A stretch of DNA of 64,000 nt. Source: Pseudorasbora parva. Lineage: Eukaryota > Chordata > Actinopteri > Cypriniformes > Gobionidae. This document shows, one piece after another, positions 38,166-49,800 of the stretch. The translations under genes and the position numbers were made by a program. Positions within the stretch are counted from its first letter, which is position 1, and every line of letters starts with the position of its first letter. The DNA lies in the NCBI RefSeq assembly GCF_024679245.1, contig NC_090174.1:42850188-42914187 (forward strand), read 5' to 3'. Below the pieces are notes generated by a model, which was given only the letters and a program-made list of their open reading frames with translations, did not search any database and was not told where the DNA came from.

Positions 38166-39027
38166 AAGCTCCAGGATAAGTGGTAAATAGGATGTGGCCG
38201 GCATACTCCCAAGTATAAGTCAAACGACAGCTTTGTGTGAGGAACAAGCCACATTTAAGCTGTTATTGACTGACAGTCTTGAACTTGAGAGCCAAGTCAG
38301 ATTCATGAACTATTCACACCAGTTGTGCAATAGATCAATTGATTCATTGAAAAGATCTGACTCAACAGATTGATTCTTCATGTGTCTGACATCTGCGCTT
38401 GTAATATTATGAAGACACAATATGCAGATTATTAATAAATATTTTGGATTGGATTCATAAAACATGGAATTTGGCGCATGAGTCATATTTCAAATTTTTT
38501 GTTATTCATATGGTGCTTTTTGCCATTTAGAAGTTTAAACAACTCCTATCCTCATTCACTTGCATTATATTGAATGGCCAGGATATTAGGAAAAATTATT
38601 TCATGTTCCACAGAAGAAGAAAAAAAGAGAGAAACAGCACAGGTAAATAATGATTGATTTTTATATTTTTGGTGTATGGCTATAGGCGGTATATCAATTT
38701 TATATCTATATATATCAATATATATCAGTTGAGGGCTGCAACAACAACTTTTAAATAACAATATCCTGACCAGATACTGTTGTCAGTGATGTAAGTATTT
38801 GAAATTAACATGATTTCTTAATGTCTCGTGACATATCAGGGCCATTTTATGATTAATTGAAATACATTTCTTACATACAGTGCCTTTAAATTGACTATAT
38901 TATTATTATTATTTTTCCATTGAGTTTAATATCAACATTGTTTGTAGGACATCATTGGGACATCATGAAATATATATTTTTTTAATAAATACATATTTTC
39001 TTAGTAGTACGTAGTACAGTATATCGC

Positions 39028-39576
39028 TAGCCTGACAAGCCAGACCCACATCAAGATGTTTGGTCTGGAAACTCACCATTGACAGGGCTCAATCCGAGGG
39101 CCGGGATAAACGGTTGTCTTTCAAACTCCCTATGCAAACTCCCTAACTCCCGGAGTGCATGCAATTGTATAGCGCTGCAACCAACTAGAGCAACAAAGGT
39201 AAAGCAGAGCTCGTAGGCAGAAATAACTTTCACCGTATCTGGTCGGCAAAACTCAGAACACATCTTCCCTTCTTAAGAATGACTTCAGTGCTGTTCTTTT
39301 CTTTCAGAGAAAAGCTTAACTTAAAGCTTAAAGTCTTCCAGAGTCACGCTCAAAGCTGAATCGACCGCCGTTCGCCAGCTTCTGTGTTTACTAGGAGCAC
39401 GCAAACGCAACTTGGCCGTCATTATGTTAAGCCCCGCCCACCGACTATATACACGATGTGATTTGGCCTGACCAGAGTTTGGCGTTTACAGCTCAGAAGT
39501 GTATTGAGAGTTGCTAGACGACACTTACGGCAGATTAAATTTGCTGCCGCTAGGGTGCGTCTACATTTCTAGGCTA
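39028..39576 (+). mobile_element. TAGCCTGACAAGCC element in the 39-40.8 kb nest
   Basis: It starts TAGCCTGACAAGCCAGACCC and ends TTTCTAGGCTA. It lies immediately left of the element at 39580. Flanking words on the far sides (CAGTATATCG at 39017 and TAGTATATTGCAATTT at 40758) suggest that both inserted into an older repeat. Confidence 0.7.
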
Positions 39577-39579
39577 GTA

Positions 39580-39858
39580 CAGGGCTCTACGCTAACTTTT
39601 TTCTTGAGGAGCACTTGTGCTCCTAATTAAAAAAAATTAGGAGCACAGTCAAAAATTTAGGAGCACATTCTAATCCATCAAACACATTCCAATTATAACT
39701 TTCCCATTACAGGACGATATTTGTCCTTTAATGTCCAGGGTCATTTTTACCAGTATAAGAGCAATGTTTTCTAATCTTATTAAATTTATGCATCATCTGT
39801 CAATTTCTTAAATTCAACATAATTCTGACATAATATTATCATTAACTTCTGAGAGTAC

Positions 39859-39939
<81 letters not shown>

Positions 39940-40757
39940 AGATTTTTGTACGAGATCAGTATCACACATGCAATCATGCCAATACTCGGAGCTATAGCAA
40001 GCCGTAACTTTTGTTTTGGCCCTCTGGCGCTTCATCAACAGAACCGCATGCGTCTCGCGGAAGAACATTGCAGCCAGATCTACTTCTCTCTGTTTGTGGT
40101 GAGTCACGCAGATATTGTGCTAATCCGCAGCGGGAATAATTTATTTTGTGTGTAACGTTACAGTGATTCAGAATAAGACAAAAACCCGGTTTGCAAAAAA
40201 TCTTCATGATATACTCGCTCATTATATACATTTAGTATTTTTTTAAACAGCATGTGTGATAAAGATTAACTCAAGGGCTTTTTAAATGTATTATTAATAC
40301 ATTATTGTTTGATGGCATTTATGCCCCAAGCATCCGCTAATTTCTGGGCTTGTTTATGATAATCCAAACGTGGTATTTCCAGTTAATTTTGATTTGGCTG
40401 ATAAACAGCGCGAAGCGTCTGGTAAAGTGCGCATGGCTGCGTCGTCAGACTCGTCACACATGTTTCACTTCAATCGTTGTAAACAATCGTTGTTTGAAGT
40501 GTAGTCCGTCTCACACGTTTTTGCACTTCTTCTGCTGACTGAAGGCATAAAAAGCAGTTGATTGCAGTAGGAAACATACCCTAACAGTTTCTCAGTGTTG
40601 ATTCAGTCAGTGTTGTAGTTTTTATTCCGATTGTACACATCCATTCATGAGAATCGATCGGGTCACTCGCACCGGTGCGCCTAAATATTTTTTCACAGTC
40701 GCACGCAGTAATTTTTAGGCGTAAATGCGCCCAAAATGGGCGTTATGTAGAGCCCTG
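39580..40757. mobile_element. hAT-like element with CAGGGCTCTAC ends
   Basis: CAGGGCTCTACGCTAAC on the left and its near complement GTTATGTAGAGCCCTG on the right. Subterminal GGAGCACTTGTGCTCC is itself a palindrome. It resembles in layout the element at 33606 (CAGGG, then TAACTTTTTT). The expected 8-bp duplication is not exact, perhaps because the two neighbours inserted at almost the same spot. It contains the (CA)n at 39861-39937. Confidence 0.75.
39861..39937 (+). repeat. (CA)n microsatellite
   Basis: A 77-bp CA tract with one interruption near 39903. The cysteine/valine-rich minus-strand frames across it are artefacts. Confidence 0.95.
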
Positions 40758-40827
40758 TAGTATATTGCAATTTAAACCAAAAAAAAAAAAAAAAGATATG
40801 ATTTTTTTGCCATATTGCCCAACTCTA
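40758..40827 (-). mobile_element. Right end of the older hAT-like host repeat
   Basis: TATATTGCAATTTAAACC and poly-A are followed by TTTTTTTGCCATATTGCCCAA and CTCTA. On the minus strand this starts TAGAGTTGGGCAATATGGC, a familiar fish hAT end. The matching left end was not located. Confidence 0.5.
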
Positions 40828-41800
40828 TTTTGGTGAAACGATTCCTTGAGTGCTATACATTTAATGCTCCTTATTTCCTTTATATTTCTGATTTCTTCAT
40901 GTTCTCTCTCAGGATCTCATTTACCAGGTCTATGTTGTTGATCAGCATCTCTGTGATGGAGAAGCCCAAGACTCACATTTTTGTATTTGATCATGCATAT
41001 CAAGAGAAACAACATTGTATGTGTATTTCCCAGTCTACAGTCCCACTTTTCCCCCCTCAAATCGTAATCAGTGCTCATTTACAGAGGTTATGCATTTAAA
41101 ATGCGATCTTTGCTGAGTCGCCACCTTTGAAAACTTCTAATGATGAAATTCATTACATTCCAAATTTGAGAGTGCTGCAAACCTAAGTAAACATCATACA
41201 TCCTCTGGAGCAAAAGCCTTTTCAAATATTCAGTGCTCATAAATATATTTATGAGAGTAGAACAGTCATGTACATTGCATATCTTACTTATTCTTTCTTG
41301 TTCTTTTCATTACGTTTAGTTTTCTCTTTTTGTCTTTCTCTCCGCAGTAGTCCACGTTAACCTTTCCTGGCGTCTGTTCCATTGCACAACCTCCTCAGGC
41401 CTGAATCCACTAAAACGCTCTGATTACTTTCAGTTTATTTATTTATCAACACTTTTTTCTGTTGACATGTTTATATGGTTCAGCGACCACAGGGTGTTCT
41501 GCAGTCTGTTTGGTGTCAGACTCTGTAGTAGAAAAAGGAGCGAATTCATTCAGGCCGACTGCAAACAGATTCAGGCTGTTACTGCTAGATAAGACATGAT
41601 GCTCTTCAATGTGGGGGTGTGTTTGTGATGAATTTGAGAAGATCTTGTTTTTAAGTGAAAGAGCGTGAGTTGCATTTACAATACTTCGGTGGAATATCTT
41701 CAGCTTTGACACTTTATTGATGCGTTTTACCTTGCATTGTCTTGAATTGCTCTCAAATATGGACTTTCTGGTCAAAAAGTTAGGCGTGCAGGTTTGTAAA

Positions 41801-42195
41801 TACACTATAAAAATATTGTTGGTTTAATTTTAAAAAGTAAGTAACCTGGTTGCCTTAAAATGTTAAGTTTATTGAAATTAAAAATTTGAGTTGATACAAT
41901 GAAAGAAAGTGGTTTAATAAATTGTAACTCAATATTATTGTATCTGACCCACATAAAAAAATGTGATAAATCATGAAAATAGCACTTTTTGGCATGTTTC
42001 ACTGCGTCATCAGAAATAAAACACACACAATTACCCAATATGCTTACAAAATCTTTTAATATTATTTGAATAAAGGTTATCGATTCTCAAAAATGTTCAT
42101 TATATTAACTCAGATTTTTAATTTCAATGAACTCACAATTTTAAGGCAACCAGGGAACTGGTAACTGGTTTTCACTATAAAAAAATTACAGTGTA
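41801..42195. mobile_element. Palindromic MITE with TACACT/AGTGTA ends
   Basis: The ends TACACTATAAAAA and the complement of TTTTTAATGTCACAT-like sequence (AAAAATTACAGTGTA) are imperfect. Just inside, AACCTGGTTGCCTTAAAA is mirrored by TTTTAAGGCAACCAGG. A related fragment is at about 9069-9265. The minus-strand open frame at 41805-42038 is inside it. Confidence 0.65.
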
Positions 42196-42850
42196 TATTA
42201 GCTGTATAGTTTCTTAGTGTATATTAACTTTGTGTTAGGGGAGGTGTATGCAGGTGTAACATGATTCTTCAGATATCATTATGATATGCTGATTTGCTGC
42301 TAAAGAAACCTTTCTCATTATTAGTTGTGCTGCATAATATTTTTGTAATCTTTGATGCATAGAAAGTTCAGATGTTGAAATAGAAGTTTCAATATGTAAC
42401 AGTGTAAAAGTCTCTTCTGTCACAGATCCTTGCTAAATAAAAAAAGTTATTATTTTTTTTAATAAAAAAAGTACCGACCCCCAACTTTGAAATATTTTGA
42501 AATTAATCAATTGTTCATGCACTATTTAATTTGAACCCCAGTGTAGGTTAGTGAAGTATGCATAAAGTTGATTCTAACTCCACAAGTGTACCAATATACA
42601 ACCATTAAAAAAAAGCTGTCCCACATCCGCCTCACACCCTAAAATGAGTTTGACACCCTGGGTGTAAAGTACCCATCCCTGGACTCTCCCTCTGTCCGGC
42701 TTTGTGCTAAAGCCATTCATAGATTTGGATTAAAATTCTTTCTCACTATCAGTCACTGAATGCTGTCTGAAATCATTCTGCAACCTCTTTCCCTTCTCAT
42801 ATTTAGCAAGCTGGAAGGACAAAAGGACAAAAGCTGACAGAGAAAGAACA

Positions 42851-42852
<2 letters not shown>

Positions 42853-42913
<61 letters not shown>
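42853..42913 (+). repeat. (GA)30 microsatellite near the alternative arvcf promoter
   Basis: A pure GA tract about 0.9 kb upstream of the ATG at 43793. Together with the CT tract at 43015-43071 it forms a purine/pyrimidine strand-asymmetric pair flanking the presumed promoter region. Confidence 0.95.
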
Positions 42914-42914
<1 letters not shown>

Positions 42915-43011
42915 ATGGTTAAAAAAAAAGATGAGGAAAATAAGAAAGTTTTGTGAAGCGTTGCCCCCCTCTCAGGGCTCATGCTCTTTTGGCATGAGGG
43001 CTAGGTGGAGT

Positions 43012-43014
<3 letters not shown>

Positions 43015-43048
<34 letters not shown>

Positions 43049-43071
43049 CTCTCTCGCTCTCTCGCTCTCTT
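43015..43071 (+). repeat. (CT)n microsatellite
   Basis: CT repeat with a few CG interruptions (CTCG words) near the presumed promoter of the second arvcf start. Long open frames across 43005-43778 on both strands derive from this and the GA tracts. Confidence 0.93.
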
Positions 43072-43792
43072 TCCACTCCAGCTGCGTCTGTCTGTCAGCC
43101 CCCTCCCCCTCCAATCCGTCTGACCCTTGTCTGCATAGATGCTTGGTGAGGAGAGGGAGAGAACGAGAGTACAAAACTCTACGCTGTGAACAGGGCAACT
43201 GCCTTCTGGGAAGATTCTATTCACACAAACGCGCAGACACGCCCACCTTACCCTGTCCTCTACGCCCGTCCACCCCCCTCTCTCTTAGTCTGCCCCAGAG
43301 GGTTTTGTTCCTGCTCTGGGTAACTTTTTTCCCCCCTTCCACTTCTCCGTGTGTGAGCTGTTTTGTTTTGGTTCTCTTCAGCTGGATTCCTGAATTTATT
43401 GAAGGATCCTAAAGCATCTCTCCTCATTTTGAAATCATTATTCGCCCCAGCGTTTGCAGCATCCTTGCTCACCGACAGTGGAGGCGGGTTTCTTCTGTCC
43501 ATGAGAGGATTACGAGCATGTGTTAGAAAGAGCGTGTGTGTGAGAAGGAGAGAGAGAGAGGGAGAGAGAGAGAGGGGGGAACACGCAAGAAGACGAGTGA
43601 GACGGAGTATATTCGCGCATGTGACCGTGGGGAAAGGATGGCTCTGTGGCTCTGAGCTGCCTCGGCTCTCACAGGACGTACTCGCATAATAAGGAAAGAA
43701 AGACTGACTGACTGACAGACAAAGTCCACTCACAAGAGAATATTGTTCTCGTTGCGTTTCTCCCAGAGGCTTAACCAAACAGGATTTCCGTG
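43072..43792 (+). promoter_or_regulatory. arvcf: Presumed alternative promoter and 5' leader of arvcf
   Basis: This segment is richer in GC and CpG than the surrounding intron (for example ACGCGCAGACACGCCC and ATTCGCGCATG). It carries GA/CT tracts as many vertebrate TATA-less promoters do. It runs directly into the short coding exon at 43793. Upstream reading frames are present, including ATG GCT CTG TGG CTC TGA at 43638. An in-frame TAA at 43772-43774 closes the frame before the start. The transcription start site cannot be fixed from sequence. Confidence 0.45.
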
Positions 43793-43813
43793 ATGCCGGC
43801 TGAAGTGAAGCAG
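43793..43813 (+). CDS. arvcf: Alternative first coding exon of arvcf (MPAEVKQ)
   Basis: ATG at 43793 opens seven codons, MPAEVKQ, ending in CAG before a strong donor GTCAGT. The exon finishes in phase 0 with CAG, exactly as the exon at 25357-25569 does, so either could join the same next exon. My recollection that mammalian ARVCF has predicted isoforms starting with a similar short peptide (MPAEL...) supports this but was not checked. The resulting protein would lack the N-terminal coiled coil, as p120-catenin isoforms 3 and 4 do. The alternative is the first exon of a different gene nested in the arvcf intron. Confidence 0.6.
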
Positions 43814-46800
43814 GTCAGTTAAGGGGATTCACCCGCTCTCATCCTTCTTTCTCTTCTGTTTGCTTTTGTCTCCTTGAGCGTGTTTGTTTTTTTAAAATAG
43901 CTTATGTACATTACCTTCCGTTTTTCTGCTGTTTAATGGTCATGCTTTTTGTTGTTCTGGATGTGAAGTTTTTTTCTAATCTCGCTTTGCTATATAATAT
44001 CAACACGTCGTATCTTGAATACTGTTGTTGACACATGCAACAAACTGTCAACATTCAGTATGTGTATTCTGTATTCGCCTTTAATTCGGATTAAGTTGTA
44101 TGCAAAGAAGTATGCCTGTCAGTAAACAGTCCTGTAATGTCAAGATGTAGGAATTAAGCTGAGGTAAACAGGAGGATTCCTACAGGATCTAAAAGAGAGA
44201 AAATAGTCAGATAGACGTTGGACAAAGTTCATAAAAAGAAGCTAGGATAGAAGATTTAGTGGTTTGCTTCCTCTGGTCCCTCCCTTCCTCCCCAGCACTG
44301 GACTCATCAGAGGTCACCAACTATTTGTTTTCTTTGTTTTGGAGCTACCACATTGCCTGGCAAAGCCGTAAGGAGATTAAAGGAATGTGCTTTTTATCGG
44401 CATGCAGGGATTTTCTAAAGACGTGTTCCCAAAAGAGTGCTGTGTCATCCCATACCGTTAAAATGTGTCAGGTTAGACAGTTAGGACACGTAAATAACAA
44501 AGAGGGACAGGCTTTGAAAGAAACAAGCAGTCTTTGTGCTCATTTGTGTTGTGAGCTAATGAATATTTTGGAAGACGTTCTTACGACCTTCCGTTTGGCA
44601 CTGTTAATCTGTTCACGGCTGTCTCGTGGATGATTGCCGTAAGATAGCTGGCACAGGAGAGGCAGCTGTATTTTTCGAAAATTCTAAACAAAACAACTTC
44701 CGAAGGCGCCAAATTTGTAGTGTCTGCGTCTGTGAACCCCTACCTCCACAGGACGGACATTCCTGCCATTCTTTGGGGTGCGCAGCACGCTGTATCTAAC
44801 CTTTGCTAACCTCAGAGCATTCCTTAAGACTAGCACCTGCTTCGGTAAGGTCAGACGTGTCACACAAGGGCATGGAGATCAAGGAGCTCTGCTTTCTGCT
44901 GGAGTGTCTGACATGGCCGATGTTGTTGTCTGTCATCTTGGTTGCTGGATAAAGCCTGTAAGTGTGAAGAGATAAGTTCACTAAATAGTTACGGCACCTT
45001 TTTTGCTTTTAGTTTTCGAGCTCAAATGCTCGTCTTATTTAGAAACCATTCACAACCACAGATTGACCACTTGGCTCAATACACAATTTTGAGAGCTGCA
45101 AGAATGTCGGCGTTGTCATATTTTAACATTTTGAATCATTGTTGTGGATTTCCGATATATTAGAAACCCTGTTTATGTCAGAAGAAATGTTGCATGCACA
45201 AAGTCTACAGCGACCATTAACTTCAGGCTTTTTCTGAGCTTGAGCTGTGTTTTAATTTTTCTATTAATATTATTATAATATGTGAACAGATTTTTTTTTT
45301 TTTCAGACTGTAAAAACTTTTACTTTGATTGTCATACTAAACACACACACTTCTGTTGATTTGCCATGTGTGAGCAATGGATGTTTCACCCTTGATTGTT
45401 TTTCATTAGGACAGTATTTTAATCTAAATACATATTGCATGACACACATATTAACAGTCCCGCACAGTTTGCAACAAATTATTGAGACAGAATGTTCACT
45501 GCGCGCGGTTGCTATGTCAACATACCTACATATAGCACATAGCGCAAAACAGAAAATGTCTAATAATGTCTATATAATGTCACATTTTGTATTTTTGTCC
45601 TTACAATGAATGTCATTGGGGTTCAGTTGTGTTTTATACCCCATCGGCTTTCATTATTCAAAATATCTTACTTTTTTTTTGAGAGACTGTTTTGAGAGAA
45701 GTTATTTGTGGCCAAGTCTTATTTTTGTGCTCTATACTGACTATTTTTTGCATGTACTTTTTTACATTCCCTTCAGGCCAGCAGCTCAAAGCTTGTGGAG
45801 GTCCTTCATCTTTGACTCAAGATGCAATTCATCTTGAGTGTGAAACCTGAATCTCTATAAATTAAATGGATTCATTTTAACATGTGTTACAGACACAAGA
45901 CCATGAGTAGGAACTGCCTGCAATGTCTTTCCCAAAACCAACATGCATTGCGGCCATGTTACAGTGACTCCCAATCCAACGGAGCTTACCGTCCTCAACC
46001 CTCAATTACCGTTGGGTGAATCAGCCTGCCCGAGTCTGAGTTAAATATAAACGCCTGATACTTAAGCGAAGGGAGGCAGTGCCATTACTGCAAAAGAGAT
46101 TTAGCCTAATCAAAACTGAACCAGCCATCTCTAGACAGAAAAATAATTTCAGTTTCAAAAAACCATTTACATTTCATCTAGGCTGAGTCTATTGACTTCA
46201 ACCGCAATTGTACGGTGTTTGCTTATCCCTGGTGAGTACTTATTTTAAGTTTTGCTGCTATTTCCAGAAGTCATTTGACTCTTTTATGGGAAACAAAAAT
46301 GGGTTTTCAGACTTTAGTGAACTGTTTTAACCTCTATTAGCTCTGTGGTTCTTTCTATTCCTCTTCATTCACCTTCCTGTCAGGCCTCTCTTTTGTGAAG
46401 CCTTGGGCATTCACTGTACCATGGCATGGACCTGTATTTGAAGACATTTAGAGCAGAAGAAGCTGATTGTGACTGTGAGTGGTGCGGTAAATGCCATTGA
46501 CCCAAAAGAGCTCTGGTAATTGTGCTGGTGCTCATCCAGACTGTCAGGTTTGTAGTGCAGGGGTGGAGCAGGAGAGCATGGTGAAGAGGCTCCAGATGTC
46601 TCTGCAACTGTGCTGCCCAAATCAGGCCATTTCAGAATCTCTGGCATGACAGAACAACGATGTGCTCCACCTCTCGAGGCGGAGTGGGTGCCAGTGTTTT
46701 GGATGAGGTGATGCTTTAAGATAACAGCCGGACCCTAACCACTCATCTCATTGGAGTATCTGATGCCAAACGGGCGGTTGATTTTGGATTAGCAGCTTAA

Positions 46801-49800
46801 GCCACACTTGTGGTGGTTCATGGGTACCTGTGTAATGCTGGACGTGCCGTGCAAGCTTGGCATGCTATTAGGACGTCCATCACATTGCGCTGTCCAGTAA
46901 CCCATTTGGCATGCTGACTGCCTGCCCGATATAGACCTGCCTGCGTTTTCTCATGCAATGCAGAGCAGCACCAGCTGACCCTTCCATAACACCCCTGTCA
47001 AACTGCCTCTGCTTCTTAGCTGCCGACTCAGTCTTATTCAGTCAGACACCCTCTCAGATGGATGTCTGTCCTCACACTCAGTAAGCAAACAGAGAAGATT
47101 GTGTTAATGAGCTGCAAATTTGTTAGCATGAAGTGCTTAGCCCCTATACACCTCTATGGGCCTATAATATTATTATATATTCATTATTTTATCTTTCATA
47201 AGGGTGTTGTACAATTGTGTATTCTCTGTTAGACCAAAGAATTGTATTGTTCAAATCATAGGGTAAAGAAGTTATGAATTACGCCGACAGATTCGTATCT
47301 GAAAAGATGGTGACAAAATTTGAAAAAAATCTCTGTTGGAGATTAGATTCATCCAGTAAATTATATTTTATAAGAACAGTAACATTTCCCTATCTTTTAT
47401 ATATTTTGTATTAAATGTATATGTATTATTAGTATGTACTGTGCAGACCTAGTAGTAAAGTTTTATAAATATTGTAAACGTTATTCATTTAATCATTTTT
47501 GGCACACAATGTCTACATTTCCATTTAACATTATTTAGTAGTATATTTGCCAGTAAAAAGTCCGTCTGGTATAAATCAGATTTTTTTTTTTTCCCATGTG
47601 CTTATTTTTCAACTTTGGGGGTTGATTATCTTACCATCCTGTATAATTAACCACTAAGCCATATCATCACAATCATTTCTAAATGTTTTCCAGCTAGCTT
47701 TTTCTCTGCTAAACCATCGCATGGGAGCCCAGCCCTCTCCGTCACACACAGGGAAACCATCATGCCTTTCCCATGCCTGTTTACTCAGCCCCAGTGTCCT
47801 GTTTGTTTGCTAATGTTTCTTTTTTTTAGCTTGTTAGGTGGACCATCCTCCTGTCTGTTTGTATGGGCGCTTGCGGAAAAAAAAATGTTTACATTGGAAT
47901 GATAGCCCCACAACAATCCTGTCAGTAAACATAGAGGGCAGAATGGGAGACAGGGAGACGCTCAAGAACCGGAGACTGTGTGTGTGTGCTTTCCTGGAGG
48001 ACAACAGGTGACGACACAGGATTAGCGAGGAATAGCCCTAGACTGCCCGTTTGTTACCTTGGGTTCTCCAATATCCAGCTCTAGCGAATCCTCCTATCTC
48101 GGCACCGAGCGAACGATTGGTAAAGAAATGATCATGATTGTTTGTGTTCATGTAACAAAGAGAATAAGACTTGGATGTGTGGGCAAGGTCAAAGAGTGCA
48201 TATACGGGTAAATGTGCATGTGCAAAGCAGTTTTTGTGTATGTTTTTCTTTTTTTCGAATAACCGCTGCAATTGGCTGATGGCCAACCAGTGAGGCCATA
48301 GGAAAGAGGGAAAGGTGCATATGTGACACTTTTGTAGGGTCTGCCATGGCAACAGAACTGGATGAAGAGCCCTCTGCCCCTCGATCTCATGATTAATGAC
48401 ACTGGCCTGCTGGATGCTGGCGGACAGCATTGTACCACTGTGTGTTTGCTTTTGTTTCATTAGTTCACTGAGAGAACGGCAGTTTTTTCGGCCCGTCAAC
48501 TGAAATACGCACACGCATTATACAGTTCAGCTTGGCTTGGATGGTCATGGCAGCTCTGGAGAGAGCGGGAGAAGAATTATCCACTGGGGAAAGTGATAGT
48601 GACGTTGACGCTGGAATAGTTTTTTGTGTTTTCAGCTGTGTAGAAATATTTTTACAGCAAGACCGCTGTTCAGAAAAGATATGCTGTATGTAAACAGCTT
48701 ACTGAATGTGCTTTCCTGAGAAATCCTCTCATACACACTGAAGCTGTTGTAACGGCCTGGGATTGATAGACTAACTGTGCTTGGTGTCCTTTAGGAGACA
48801 TTATCCTGCTGTTGGCCGCAAGGATCGATTAAGAGCTTCAATGCAAGTTCAGTGCTCCCCCTCTCCCCCCTTACTTTTCCATTACTTCCTATAGTTCACA
48901 CTTGTCCTTGTTAAAGTCTTCAGGCTACTTTGATGGTTATGTATAGACTGTTTTGCACCCCCGATAAGGTAAGAGGCCCCGAGGGAGGAGGTCACGTCCC
49001 TTAAACTCCGCCTCTGTCCTCCTTCATCATAGCATCTGCAGTATTGTGCTTTACTTTCTGGTCTGTTACATTTGCAGCTTTCTTGAAGAGGTTTTTATGT
49101 AACAGTGCTATCAAATGGAAAGGTCGGGTTTGAGCGAAGCACTTGGTAAAGATCTTTTCTCATGTATTGTTCCAGGACCGGCTTCAGCCTTGCTCAGTTC
49201 AGTTCTTTTTTTTATGACAAATGAAACGGCGAAGATGGTCTCTGCTCAGTGAAAAAGTGGCTTGCTGGTTCTCCATCGTGCCATCTGTCTGTGATGGTCC
49301 TGAGGGATTAATGATGTCTTCTGACAGCTCTTTAGCGTGTGCTAGTCGCCATGTACAGACATGCCAGATTAGCACTAACAGTTTGGGGAGGGGTGGCCAT
49401 TTCCTGGATGTTTTTGTTTGTTCTGGAGTCTCATGCGCTACAACAGCTTATCAGGATGAGTTTAGATTCATTCAAAATGTTTACTGTTCATTTGCATTCT
49501 CGTTAGCGGCTCATTTAGAGAAAGAAAAATACTTGATTTTGATTTTTGATTTATGTATGTTATTCATTTTAAGTAGTTAATTTATTTTAGTTTGGTTAAA
49601 TGCTTTTTCATTATATATTATAGTAATTATATTACATTACATATGTAGTTTAGGTATATTTAGGTTTGTGAAAGTTAATTTGTCATTAGATAATTATGCT
49701 GACAGATTTACTAAATTTTGTGTATGAAACCTGAATATAAAAGGGAAAACTTCATCAGACTTCATGGATCATAGTGATTTATTGCATTGTTAAACAGTCC

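Noticed and set aside
41356..41610. About 80 open codons after a strong acceptor (TCTTTCTCTCCGCAG)
   Set aside because: No donor, no homology and a length expected by chance in 64 kb. The composition looks random.
43260..43778. 172-residue minus-strand frame and overlapping plus-strand frames near the second arvcf start
   Set aside because: Low-complexity serine/leucine or arginine/glutamate runs come from CT and GA tracts. The sequence is better explained as a 5' leader.
46380..46647. Overlapping minus-strand frames of 75 and 78 residues
   Set aside because: Two frames are open at once with no recognisable domain. I could not link them to any transposon or gene family.
48038..48514. 158-residue open frame on the minus strand
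   Set aside because: There is no recognisable domain, no codon bias and an overlapping second frame of similar length. It looks like chance in a GC-richer block.
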